A stretch of DNA of 9,919 bases. Source: Bacteroidia bacterium (lineage in GTDB: Bacteria; Bacteroidota; Bacteroidia; Flavobacteriales; Flavobacteriaceae). Both the position numbers and the translations under genes were made by a program. The DNA lies in contig JAUIJW010000076.1 in NCBI GenBank assembly GCA_030431085.1, forward strand, positions 1 through 9,919, read 5' to 3'. Positions 1 to 7,250 of this stretch are shown here, one piece after another; the first letter of the stretch is position 1; each line of letters begins with the position of its first letter. Below the pieces are notes generated by a model, which was not told the origin of the DNA, searched no databases, and saw only the letters and a program-made list of their open reading frames with translations.

Positions 1-44
1 GCTGTTGCTAGGAGGGCGCTGACGGCCACCAGCCAGGTCAGCAT
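1..44 (-). CDS. Start of a foreign secreted or membrane protein (partial, runs off the left edge)
   Basis: On the minus strand an ATG at 44 opens a frame that stays open to the edge and encodes 15 residues, MLTWLVAVSALLATA, a hydrophobic stretch like the start of a signal peptide or membrane segment. 29 of these 44 bases are G or C (66%), far above the AT-rich DNA to the right. An in-frame TAG lies a few codons upstream, which agrees with a real start here. The product cannot be named from 15 residues. The base composition suggests a different organism joined artificially to the Bacteroidota segment. It could also be a non-coding accident of a short GC-rich stretch. Confidence 0.35.
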   Translation of the reverse strand, partial: MLTWLVAVSALLAT

Positions 45-60
45 TTTTCTAAACTAATTG
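38..60. other. Probable left chimeric junction
   Basis: Base composition switches abruptly here, from about 66% GC (1 to 44) to AT-rich DNA. The Gfo/Idh/MocA frame entering from the right ends at a TGA (40 to 38) after only 78 codons, before the family's usual catalytic region. The exact break cannot be fixed: the last residues (TISLEKC) may be partly native. The likeliest cause is an assembly or amplification chimera. A real genomic rearrangement is the alternative. No insertion-sequence end, repeat or attachment site is visible. Confidence 0.6.
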
Positions 61-274
61 TTTCTTTTTCCACGAAAGTGTCAAAATCTTGATAAATCCT
101 TTCTGTTGGAATATCTATTTCTTTAGCAAACTTTAAATTTTCTTCGTAATTGGGGTTAAAGACACCCCCGGCAATTTCATAATTATCATTAATGAATGAG
201 GCTACACGATGTAAAACTCCAATTAAAGAATCTCCACCGCCTCCAATAATTCCTAATTTAATTTTTTTAGACAT
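38..274 (-). CDS. Gfo/Idh/MocA family oxidoreductase, N-terminal fragment, cytosolic
   Basis: The frame starts at ATG 274 and gives 78 residues before a stop at the left junction. Family members are several hundred residues long, so only the first part of the Rossmann domain is present. The N-terminus KIKLGIIGGGGDSLIG carries the glycine-rich dinucleotide-binding loop at about residues 5 to 20, right after the start, with no signal peptide, so this enzyme should act in the cytosol with NAD(P). The sequence up to about residue 70 reads as genuine family sequence. It starts 9 bp after the MFS gene stop, so it is the last visible gene of the leftward operon. By context it would oxidise or reduce a (keto-)sugar imported by the neighbouring permeases. 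The family is clear; the substrate is unknown. Confidence 0.85.
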   Translation of the reverse strand: MSKKIKLGIIGGGGDSLIGVLHRVASFINDNYEIAGGVFNPNYEENLKFAKEIDIPTERIYQDFDTFVEKETISLEKC

Positions 275-283
275 AATATGGTT

Positions 284-1453
284 TTATATGTTATTTGACT
301 GTTTATTCTTCATATAGATATTCAAGCCTATAAAGGCGACGATTAATATGGCTGGTAAAATTGACATGGTTCTTAAGGCTTGACTCGCACTTTCATTATC
401 CATTAAGCTTCCCATAATGGGTAGAACTACAGAAACAGACAACATTCCGGCACCTCCCATAATTGAAAGTCCTAAAGCTCCAGTTTCTGGTAAATACTCC
501 GCTACAAAACTTAGCATAGTTGGCCAGAAAAAGGTAACGCCAATAGCAAAAACAGCGGCGGCAGCAAAAGTCATTCCTCCACTTGTAAAGGTTAGTAACC
601 ATAGACCTATAAACGTAAAAATAGCAGAAAATAATAGCATTCCTGAAGGCTTTAATTTATGTACTACTTTACCAGCTAAAGCACGACCTATTGCCATAAT
701 ACCATTAATGAATGCGAGTACGAGTAATGGCACGTCTACAGATGATTTTAGTAAAGACTCAATTCTTTGAGTGGTACCTAATTCTGAGGCCGCGGTTAAG
801 AACATGCAAAATACCATAAACAAGAATAATGGCTTTGCTAAACTTGCCCACATTTTACTATTCTCTACACCTAATTGTACCCTTTCTGTAACTGGAAATT
901 TTTGACCAAAAAATAAAATGGCATAAAGAAATAATGGGATAAATAAAGTGCCAACCATGACTTGCCAACTTAATCCAAATACATCCATGATAAGCCACCC
1001 AACAATAGATCCAATTACAATGCCTCCTGGAAACCAAACATGGAATCTGTTAAGCATTTTAGTTTTTTGCTTAGGATAGATTGAGGCAATCATTGGATTT
1101 AATGCTGCTTCAACCATTCCGTTGCCAATACCTACAAAAAGTGTAGCTATGAATAGGGAGGTCATAGAATCTGCAAGAATGGTCAAAATAATTCCGATAG
1201 CATGTGTAATAAAGGCTATCCATGTGATTTTTTTTATGCCAAGTGAATCTACTAATGGGCCACCGATAATCATGGCAATGGTAAAACCCCAAAATGCAGG
1301 GGTAAAGGCATACCCAATTTGTTCTAAGGTAAGTCCAACACCTTCGGGACCAAATACGGTTTCTAGTCTGGCCCGTATGGCAAAGGTCATTGATGTGGTA
1401 ATTAAAGCTAAACAACTAGCTATAAAAAGTCTGTTTTTATTGATATTTTCCAT
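284..1453 (-). CDS. MFS transporter, probable sugar permease
   Basis: A 389-residue, strongly hydrophobic protein of normal length for a 12-helix major facilitator superfamily carrier in the inner membrane. The loop GGPLVDSLGIKK at residues 64 to 75 matches the MFS motif A (G-x-x-x-D-x-x-G-x-[RK]) between helices 2 and 3. A polar central stretch around residues 185 to 205 fits the usual loop between the two six-helix halves. The start is ATG 1453, 25 bp after the upstream permease gene, and it ends 9 bp before the Gfo/Idh/MocA gene, so it is co-transcribed with both. Context points to uptake of a sugar or modified sugar rather than drug efflux, but the substrate is inferred from neighbours only. 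It is a different MFS branch from the adjacent permease. Confidence 0.85.
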   Translation of the reverse strand: MENINKNRLFIASCLALITTSMTFAIRARLETVFGPEGVGLTLEQIGYAFTPAFWGFTIAMIIGGPLVDSLGIKKITWIAFITHAIGIILTILADSMTSLFIATLFVGIGNGMVEAALNPMIASIYPKQKTKMLNRFHVWFPGGIVIGSIVGWLIMDVFGLSWQVMVGTLFIPLFLYAILFFGQKFPVTERVQLGVENSKMWASLAKPLFLFMVFCMFLTAASELGTTQRIESLLKSSVDVPLLVLAFINGIMAIGRALAGKVVHKLKPSGMLLFSAIFTFIGLWLLTFTSGGMTFAAAAVFAIGVTFFWPTMLSFVAEYLPETGALGLSIMGGAGMLSVSVVLPIMGSLMDNESASQALRTMSILPAILIVAFIGLNIYMKNKQSNNI

Positions 1454-1478
1454 AGATTAATATTTGAATTGTAATAAT

Positions 1479-2684
1479 TTAAAGTTTGATCTTTTCGTTT
1501 TTAAATAAAATTAAAAAGGTAAAGAGAACGAAGGCCGCAATGGCAGCTGGGATTAACCATATTTTAAACCATTGATGCGATTCGCCCAATACATAATAAT
1601 CTGAAATAATGCCCGCAATTCTAAACCCAATAAACATTCCTAAACCATAGGTTGCAAGAGTAATTAAACCTTGAGCTGCACTTTTAATATTTTTTCCCGC
1701 TTTGAAATCTGTATAAATTTGACCAGATACAAAGAAAAAATCATAACACACTCCATGTAATAATATGCCCAAAAAGAGCATCCACACATTGCTTCCTGTG
1801 TCACCAAATGCAAAAAGCGTATATCTTAAAACCCACGCAAGCATTCCTACAAGAAGAGTTTTTTTTATGCCATATCGTTTTAAAAATACTGGAAGCAATA
1901 GCATAAATACAATCTCAGAGACTTGACCTAAGGCCATATTACCAGCGGCAGCTTCCATACCCATTTCATTAAGAAATTTGTTAGTTTCTTGATAATAAAA
2001 AGCTAATGGGATACAGATTAAAATTGATGATAAAAAGAACATGGCGTAGTTACGTTCTTTAAGTAGTGCTAAGGCTTCAAAACCTAATATATCTTTAATT
2101 TTGATAGATTGTTGATGGCTTTGGGGAGGTGTATCGGGTAGTGTAAAACTAAAAATACCAAGAATTGTTGAGGCCAAACACGCCATATAGAACGTATATT
2201 CTAAAAGGTTTTTGGTTTCCCAATGAAACAGGTAACCGATAATAAATCCAGCCGCAATCCACCCAATAGTACCATATACTCTAATATTGGCAAACTCTTT
2301 CGAAGGATCATTCATTTGGTTAAATGAAATAGAATTTACTAAAGCAAGTGTAGGCATATATAAAATCATATACCCAAAAACGTAAGGGTAAAATGATTCA
2401 AAATTAGAAGAAACAGACATGAAATAGAGGCATACAGCTCCAATCAAATGCAGTACTCCTAATATTTTTTGTGCAGAAAAAAAACGATCTGCAATTAAAC
2501 CAATAATAAATGGTGCTACAATGGCTCCAATGGCCTGAGTTTCGAAAGCCATAGCAATTTCTTGTCCACTAGCACTTAATTGTTGGCTTAAAAAGGTACC
2601 TAATGTTACAAACCAAGAACTCCAAATAAAGAATTCTAAAAACATCATTACAGATAGTTGAACTCTAATTTTTGTGGTCATCAT
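1479..2684 (-). CDS. Nucleoside:H+ symporter-family (NupG-like) MFS permease
   Basis: A 401-residue membrane protein. The N-terminus (IRVQLSVMMFLEFFIWSSWF) and the following stretch with IGLIADRFFSAQKIL at about residues 61 to 75 (motif A region) are characteristic of the nucleoside:H+ symporter branch of the MFS, whose characterised member is E. coli NupG. Bacteroidota carry many relatives inside sugar-catabolic and Gfo/Idh/MocA clusters, so a sugar or sugar-derivative substrate is more likely here than a nucleoside; that is inference. Two ATG codons are adjacent (2684 and 2681) and either may be used. It lies 16 bp after the TIM-barrel gene and 25 bp before the second MFS gene, in a leftward operon. 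It should act as a proton-coupled importer in the inner membrane. Confidence 0.85.
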   Translation of the reverse strand: MMTTKIRVQLSVMMFLEFFIWSSWFVTLGTFLSQQLSASGQEIAMAFETQAIGAIVAPFIIGLIADRFFSAQKILGVLHLIGAVCLYFMSVSSNFESFYPYVFGYMILYMPTLALVNSISFNQMNDPSKEFANIRVYGTIGWIAAGFIIGYLFHWETKNLLEYTFYMACLASTILGIFSFTLPDTPPQSHQQSIKIKDILGFEALALLKERNYAMFFLSSILICIPLAFYYQETNKFLNEMGMEAAAGNMALGQVSEIVFMLLLPVFLKRYGIKKTLLVGMLAWVLRYTLFAFGDTGSNVWMLFLGILLHGVCYDFFFVSGQIYTDFKAGKNIKSAAQGLITLATYGLGMFIGFRIAGIISDYYVLGESHQWFKIWLIPAAIAAFVLFTFLILFKNEKIKL

Positions 2685-2700
2685 TCTAGTTCAATATCGA

Positions 2701-3645
2701 TTAACCTAATTTTTTCCCAACTTTGATAAGTAAATCTCTAGTTAGTTCTATACCTTTTGCTTCACTAACTTTATTGCCTTCATATTCTATACCTACAAAA
2801 CCGGTATAACCAGAAGCTTTAACCATTTTCATTACTTTATAATAATCGGTATGAATTTCGTTACCGTTGTTATCAAAATCATGAGATTTAGCACTCACAG
2901 CTTTGGCAAATGGCAAGAGTTGTTTCATCCCTTTATATCGATCGTATTCTTCTTTACATCCATTGTTAGATCTTTCAATACAGAAATTCCCAAAATCTGG
3001 CAAGGTGCCGCAATTTTTATTCTTCACGTGAGAAAATACTTTGTGCATCCAATCGCCATTAGAAGAGAAACCACCATGATTCTCTACTAAAATATTGATG
3101 TTGGACCCTTTAGCATAATCGGATAGTTTAGTTAATGAATCTACACTGGCTTTTGCAGCGTCATTTTTATCGATGCCTCCAGCTAAGTTTACTCTAATAG
3201 CATGGCAACCTAGATAGTGGGCTGCATCAACCCATTTATGATGATTTTCTATAGCTTTTAGTCGTTTAGCATTGTCTGCATCGGCAAGGTTACCTTCACC
3301 ATCAATCATGATTAACACGTTCTGTTGACCCTCAGATTTTGCTCTATTGTTCATTTCTGCCAAGTAGCTTTTATCTTTCGCCTTATCTTTAAAAAAAGCA
3401 TTGACATACTCGAGTCCATCACAATTAAAACTTCTTGATTTGGCAGCAAAATCTAAATTGTCAAGATCTTTATTGAACAATGCCTTGTGTAGCGACCACT
3501 GAGCCAAAGAAATTTTAAAGAAAATATCTTTTGGTTCTTCATGATGCATTAAACCAAAGGGGTTTGCTTGAGCTGCGAATGATCCAAGTAAAGTTAAGGA
3601 TAGCGCAGACTTGGTCGATTTTTGTAAAAAGTCTCTTCTTTGCAT
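2701..3645 (-). CDS. Tat-exported TIM-barrel sugar isomerase/epimerase-like protein
   Basis: A 314-residue protein of the xylose-isomerase-like TIM-barrel superfamily (AP endonuclease 2 fold). The N-terminus MQRRDFLQKS is a twin-arginine motif (RRxFL), followed by a hydrophobic stretch to about residue 27 with AQA as a possible cleavage site, so export to the periplasm is predicted. Likely metal ligands are E188 (VENHGG), D217 (LPDFGNF), H255 (AKSHDF) and E287 (GIEYEG), the usual Glu-Asp-His-Glu set of this superfamily. All are present, so the protein looks active. Relatives isomerise or epimerise sugars, and some act on 3-keto sugars or glycosides, which fits the GMC dehydrogenase and DUF1080 protein across the divergent promoter. 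It is the first gene after the regulator, 105 bp downstream of it, and 16 bp before the permease gene. The exact reaction cannot be read from the sequence. Confidence 0.85.
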   Translation of the reverse strand: MQRRDFLQKSTKSALSLTLLGSFAAQANPFGLMHHEEPKDIFFKISLAQWSLHKALFNKDLDNLDFAAKSRSFNCDGLEYVNAFFKDKAKDKSYLAEMNNRAKSEGQQNVLIMIDGEGNLADADNAKRLKAIENHHKWVDAAHYLGCHAIRVNLAGGIDKNDAAKASVDSLTKLSDYAKGSNINILVENHGGFSSNGDWMHKVFSHVKNKNCGTLPDFGNFCIERSNNGCKEEYDRYKGMKQLLPFAKAVSAKSHDFDNNGNEIHTDYYKVMKMVKASGYTGFVGIEYEGNKVSEAKGIELTRDLLIKVGKKLG

Positions 3646-3750
3646 AATGTATTTGAATTGTAAGTTGTTATAATGATAATTCGTGAAATTATAGAATCAG
3701 TCAAAGAATTATGTTTATTTTTATTCAGTGAAAGAATTTATACATTTAAT
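3646..3750. other. Intergenic gap between regulator and leftward catabolic genes
   Basis: These 105 bp separate the stop of the AraC gene from the start of the TIM-barrel gene. The DNA is AT-rich. No stem followed by a T-run was found, so there is no clear terminator. No convincing TTTG/TAnnTTTG promoter pair with normal spacing was seen on the minus strand, although the gap is long enough for a separate promoter. The leftward genes could therefore be read through from the regulator or have their own start. Confidence 0.4.
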
Positions 3751-4776
3751 TTAGGTTGTAATCGTTAACAATTCTTTTTGTCTGTAAGCTACTGGAGTAC
3801 ATTTTTCATGTTTTTTAAAGACTGTTGAAAAATATTGACTTGTTGTAAATCCACAACTATAAGCCACTTCGGCAATACTAAGTTGAGGGTTTTGTAATAA
3901 GATTTTTTTTGAGAGTTCTAATCTTTTCACGGTTAAGTATTTCATTGGTGTTAAATTCGTTAGTTTTTTACAATGAAAAGTGAATCGTGTAAGTCCCACA
4001 CCAGCAGATTCTGCCATTTTTTCAATAGTCCAATGGTCAGAAACATTATTTTCTAGTTCTTGTAAAAATTGAATTACACTTCTAGAGCTGTCTGTCAATG
4101 ATTCGTTTAATACGATTGATTCTTTGTCGATAAGGTCTAGAATTAATAAGAGTAACTCGTTAACCAATAACCTAATAGTTGAAGTGTTACTACCGTTTTG
4201 ATCTTGATCTACCGCTTTGCCAATGTTGTAAAAACAGTTTCTAATCATTTTATTGGTTCTGTAGTGCCATCGAGTGTCTTGTCTTAAGATTTTTGTAAGT
4301 CTCTCAAGATCTGTTGGTGTTAACATGATCCAGTCTGGCCATTTCCAATGTTGATGGGGTCGTCTTACATTGAGATCGATAATGACCCAATAAAATTTAC
4401 CCATACCAATATTAGGATTTCCAACTTTATGTTTTTCCCAAGGTCTTGTAATGGTTAGGTCATTGGGTAGTAATGTAATGTCTTTATTCCCTTGACGGTA
4501 TGGCATGGTGCCCGATTCTAAAAAATGAAATTCTATCCCTTCATTTCTGTGCCAATCTAAACCCCAATCTTGAGGTATGTTGGCATCCCAATAACCAATA
4601 GTATTTAAGCCAAGTGTATCTTGAGTAAGTCGATCTCCAGGGTAAGTGTATCTGGCAAGAGCCTTAAATTTTAGCTTATTTCTAGAGACAGCATCAACAA
4701 GGGGTAAACAAGTATCGGCATGGTATTCAATACCATTATCTATATAAGGCTGTATTTTTTGTATATTAATTTTCAC
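3751..4776 (-). CDS. AraC-family transcriptional regulator with N-terminal cupin-like sensing domain
   Basis: The N-terminal two-thirds resembles an AraC-type sugar-sensing cupin (for example DWGLDWHRNEGIEFHF and a following ESGTMPYRQG segment). The last ~95 residues are the DNA-binding domain with two helix-turn-helix units: WTIEKMAESAGVGLTRFTFH and the signature region AEVAYSCGFTTSQYFSTVFK followed by PVAYR. It most likely activates one or both arms of the divergon in response to the pathway sugar. No ATG lies near the N-terminus. I chose GTG 4776 (MKINIQKIQPYI), giving 341 residues, because the extra ten residues from the alternative TTG at 4806 do not look like part of the domain. Neither candidate has a clear ribosome-binding site. 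The regulator heads the leftward genes and is divergent from the GMC gene. Family assignment is firm; start and effector are not. Confidence 0.88.
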   Translation of the reverse strand: MKINIQKIQPYIDNGIEYHADTCLPLVDAVSRNKLKFKALARYTYPGDRLTQDTLGLNTIGYWDANIPQDWGLDWHRNEGIEFHFLESGTMPYRQGNKDITLLPNDLTITRPWEKHKVGNPNIGMGKFYWVIIDLNVRRPHQHWKWPDWIMLTPTDLERLTKILRQDTRWHYRTNKMIRNCFYNIGKAVDQDQNGSNTSTIRLLVNELLLLILDLIDKESIVLNESLTDSSRSVIQFLQELENNVSDHWTIEKMAESAGVGLTRFTFHCKKLTNLTPMKYLTVKRLELSKKILLQNPQLSIAEVAYSCGFTTSQYFSTVFKKHEKCTPVAYRQKELLTITT

Positions 4777-4821
4777 TGAAAAAAATTGAACAAAGTTGCC
4801 TTGCAATTTAATTATTTTGGC

Positions 4822-4853
4822 GATAAATCTTATTGATTTATAAGATAGTTATC
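4822..4853. promoter_or_regulatory. Interrupted palindrome, possible operator or 5' UTR hairpin
   Basis: The core is a perfect 7-bp inverted repeat, ATCTTAT (4827-4833), six-base spacer, ATAAGAT (4840-4846). It is extended outward by GATAA (4822-4826) and TTATC (4849-4853), giving twelve paired bases per arm with a two-base bulge (AG, 4847-4848). It lies in the divergent region, 45 to 16 bp upstream of the TTG codon of the AraC gene. It overlaps the place where transcription of that gene would start if the weak promoter at 4853-4885 is real. It could be the regulator's binding site, used for autoregulation, or a hairpin in the leader RNA. AT-rich DNA yields some dyads by chance, but this one is long. 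Confidence 0.4.
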
Positions 4854-4921
4854 AAAAATTTCCAGAAATAGTTAAAATTTGTCAATCTAATTAGTAATAT
4901 TACAACTGATTTATTGATTTA
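4830..4921. repeat. 11-bp direct repeat pair in the divergent promoter region
   Basis: TTATTGATTTA occurs identically at 4830-4840 and 4911-4921, 81 bp apart start to start. One copy lies inside the dyad just upstream of the AraC gene, the other ends 22 bp before the GMC start codon. AraC-family proteins commonly bind direct repeats, so these could be two operator half-sites for the two arms. In DNA this AT-rich the match could also be chance. Confidence 0.3.
4853..4885 (-). promoter_or_regulatory. Weak Bacteroidota-type promoter candidate for the AraC gene
   Basis: On the minus strand, AATTTTTG (forward 4853-4860) matches the Bacteroidota -7 consensus TAnnTTTG at five of six fixed positions. 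TTG (forward 4883-4885) lies 22 bp upstream of it, slightly longer than the usual spacing. Transcription would start near 4846, upstream of both candidate start codons. The match is imperfect and AT-rich DNA makes such hits common. No equally good promoter was found for the GMC gene in the forward direction. Confidence 0.25.
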
Positions 4922-4943
4922 ATTATAATAGTTAATTAAGAAA

Positions 4944-6662
4944 ATGTATAAAAACGTTAAAGTAGAAAACGAAAGTAAATTCGATGCCATAGTTATTGGT
5001 ACTGGTATTACAGGTGGTTGGGCTGCTAAAGAGCTTTGTGAAAATGGAATTAACACCTTAGTGCTCGAAAGAGGAAGAATGATCGAACATGTAAAAGATT
5101 ATCCAACCATGAATGATGATCCATGGGATTATGAATTGAAGGGGCAAACGACCCCTGAAGAAAAAGCAAGACAGCTTAAGCAGGCTAGAACAGGTTACAC
5201 CACTAAGCGTTCAACGAAACATTGGTTTGTAGATGATATAGAACATCCATATAATGAAACGAAAAGATTTGATTGGATGAGAGGGTACCATGTAGGAGGT
5301 CGTTCGATTATGTGGGGTAGGCAATCATACCGATGGAGTGATCTTGATTTTGAAGCTAATGCTAAAGATGGCCACGGTGTAGATTGGCCTATAAGGTATA
5401 ACGACATAGCGCCATGGTATTCTAAAGTTGAAAATTATATTAGTATTAGTGGAGAAAAACTTGGATTACCGCATTTGCCAGATAGTGAATTTTCTCCACC
5501 AATGGAGTTGAATTGCGTTGAGCAAGAGTTTAAAAAGAAAATTGCTGAGAATTATGAGGACAGGCTTATTACTGTAGGAAGAGTGGCGCATATTACCGGT
5601 GATAAAACCTATGAAGGTAGATCTAATTGCCAATACAGAAATAGATGTTCTAGAGGATGTCCGTTTGGAGGCTACTTTAGCAGTAATGCTTCTACATTAC
5701 CTGCTGCAGCCAAAACAGGTAAAATGACCCTGAGAGCAAATTCTATTGTGCATGAGATTATCTATGATGATAATTTGAAGAAAGCAACTGGAGTTAGAGT
5801 TATTGATGCCGAAACAAATGAAAAATATGTTTTTTATGCCAAAGTAATTTTCTGTTGTGCTTCGGCTATACCTACTGCTGCTATTTTAATGCAATCCAAG
5901 TCAGAAAGATTTCCAAATGGGTTGGGTAATGATTCAGGTGAGCTTGGTCATAATATTATGGATCATCACTTGGGTGTGGGAGCATCCGGAGATATGCCTG
6001 GGTTTAAAGATAAATACTATAAAGGTAGAAGGCCTAATGGAATTTACATTCCAAGATTTAGAAATTTAGGAGATTCTAAAACGGAAATGAAAGAATTTTT
6101 AAGAGGTTATGGTTATCAAGGAGGTGCAGGTAGAAATGGTATTGCAGAACATGTTAGAGAATATGGCTATGGCGCAGATTTTAAAGATGGCATTTTACAA
6201 CCTGGAGATTGGAGAGTGTATATTGGAGGATTTGGTGAATGCCTACCGTATCACGATAATAAAATGACATTAGATTATGAGAAACTAGATAAATGGGGGC
6301 TGCCAACCGTAACGTTTGATGCTGAATGGAAAGAAAATGAAAGAAAAATGAGGGAAGATATGAAGGCACAGGCTGCTGAAATGCTTACAAAAGCTGGAGC
6401 TAAAAATGTTCATACATTTGATGATAAAGAAAAAGCACCAGGTATTGGAATTCATGAAATGGGTACAGCTAGAATGGGTAAAGACCCAAAAACCTCAGTG
6501 TTAAATGCGAATAACCAAATACATGCAGTACCTAATGTGTATGTAACCGATGGGGCATGTATGACTTCGGCAGGATGTCAGAATCCTTCATTAACTTATA
6601 TGGCATTAACAGCAAGAGCTGCTAATCACGCAGCTAAACAATTAAAAGAAAATAAGTTTTAG
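4944..6662 (+). CDS. GMC-family FAD-dependent sugar dehydrogenase, catalytic subunit, with predicted [3Fe-4S] cysteines
   Basis: A 572-residue glucose-methanol-choline flavoenzyme of the gluconate/glucose/fructose dehydrogenase branch. The FAD-binding loop is GTGITGG (residues 19-25), with acidic E42 closing the Rossmann beta-alpha-beta unit. Three cysteines, C229, C235 and C239, have the CX5CX3C spacing known to hold a [3Fe-4S] cluster in the FAD glucose dehydrogenase of Burkholderia cepacia. The C-terminal domain has HEMGTARMG with catalytic H504, and N547 as the second active-site residue of the His/Asn pair. There is no signal peptide. Export is probably by riding with the Tat-signal small subunit encoded 2 bp downstream. 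It would oxidise a sugar hydroxyl, plausibly to a 3-keto sugar, and pass electrons to a cytochrome or quinone acceptor not encoded here. It is the first gene of the rightward arm. Confidence 0.92.
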   Translation: MYKNVKVENESKFDAIVIGTGITGGWAAKELCENGINTLVLERGRMIEHVKDYPTMNDDPWDYELKGQTTPEEKARQLKQARTGYTTKRSTKHWFVDDIEHPYNETKRFDWMRGYHVGGRSIMWGRQSYRWSDLDFEANAKDGHGVDWPIRYNDIAPWYSKVENYISISGEKLGLPHLPDSEFSPPMELNCVEQEFKKKIAENYEDRLITVGRVAHITGDKTYEGRSNCQYRNRCSRGCPFGGYFSSNASTLPAAAKTGKMTLRANSIVHEIIYDDNLKKATGVRVIDAETNEKYVFYAKVIFCCASAIPTAAILMQSKSERFPNGLGNDSGELGHNIMDHHLGVGASGDMPGFKDKYYKGRRPNGIYIPRFRNLGDSKTEMKEFLRGYGYQGGAGRNGIAEHVREYGYGADFKDGILQPGDWRVYIGGFGECLPYHDNKMTLDYEKLDKWGLPTVTFDAEWKENERKMREDMKAQAAEMLTKAGAKNVHTFDDKEKAPGIGIHEMGTARMGKDPKTSVLNANNQIHAVPNVYVTDGACMTSAGCQNPSLTYMALTARAANHAAKQLKENKF

Positions 6663-6664
6663 TT

Positions 6665-7246
6665 ATGAATAGAAGAGAAGCATTAAAAGGGTTAGGTTTA
6701 ACATTGGGATATACTATGGCGGTTCCAAGTGTTTTAGGAATGTTACAGAGTTGTACTGCAGAGAAAGCCTCTTGGAATCCGATTTTTCTTAATCAAAATC
6801 AAGGCTTGGTATTAGCAGATTTAATTGATCTTATATTGCCGGCCACAGAGAGTGCACCTGGAGCGAAAGATGTTAATGTGGCAGAATTTATTGATTTGTT
6901 TGTAAGTAAGGTATTTGATAGTCAGCAACAAGATGAATTTAAAGCTGGAATGAACGGGATTATGGAAGAGTTAGGAGTTTCGGTAGAAGGTAAAGTTAAG
7001 GTGAATAAAGATAATTATATAGTGTTGTTAGATAAGTATTTGAAGCCGCAAAATGATAAGCAGTCTAAATTCAATGATAAAGAACAAGAAGTTAAACAAT
7101 CGTTACATCAACTTAGAGAAACATCTGTTTGGGCATTCAGAAATAGTGAATTGATAGGGGAAAAAGTACTGAGTTATGATCCTATTCCAGGAGCTTATCT
7201 AGGTTGTATCCCAACATCAGAGGTGAAAAATTCTTGGTCATTATAA
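6665..7246 (+). CDS. Gluconate 2-dehydrogenase subunit 3 family protein (Tat-exported small subunit of the GMC dehydrogenase)
   Basis: A 193-residue protein. The N-terminus MNRREALKGLGLTLG is a twin-arginine signal, and the hydrophobic stretch ends in LQSC with C30, so it may also be lipidated and anchored in a membrane. The rest, from about residue 43 (GLVLADLIDLILPATESAPG), matches the small subunit family whose role in FAD sugar dehydrogenases is to carry the folded catalytic subunit through the Tat system and support its maturation. The start lies 2 bp after the GMC stop, which implies translational coupling and a 1:1 complex. It contains no haem-binding CXXCH, so it is not the electron-transfer subunit. 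Family identity rests on the context, length and N-terminal pattern. Confidence 0.87.
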   Translation: MNRREALKGLGLTLGYTMAVPSVLGMLQSCTAEKASWNPIFLNQNQGLVLADLIDLILPATESAPGAKDVNVAEFIDLFVSKVFDSQQQDEFKAGMNGIMEELGVSVEGKVKVNKDNYIVLLDKYLKPQNDKQSKFNDKEQEVKQSLHQLRETSVWAFRNSELIGEKVLSYDPIPGAYLGCIPTSEVKNSWSL

Positions 7247-7250
7247 ATAA

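Noticed and set aside
284..1453. MFS protein as a drug efflux pump
   Set aside because: It is embedded in a sugar-catabolic operon with 9 and 25 bp gaps, and nothing nearby suggests resistance.
417..1460. Plus-strand open frames of 117 and 112 codons opposite the MFS gene
   Set aside because: They lie antisense within a well-supported permease gene, and their products have no recognisable domains. They are shadow frames.
4871..4881. TAAAATTTG as a forward promoter -7 box for the GMC gene
   Set aside because: The spacing inside the motif is one base too long and no TTG lies at a suitable distance upstream.
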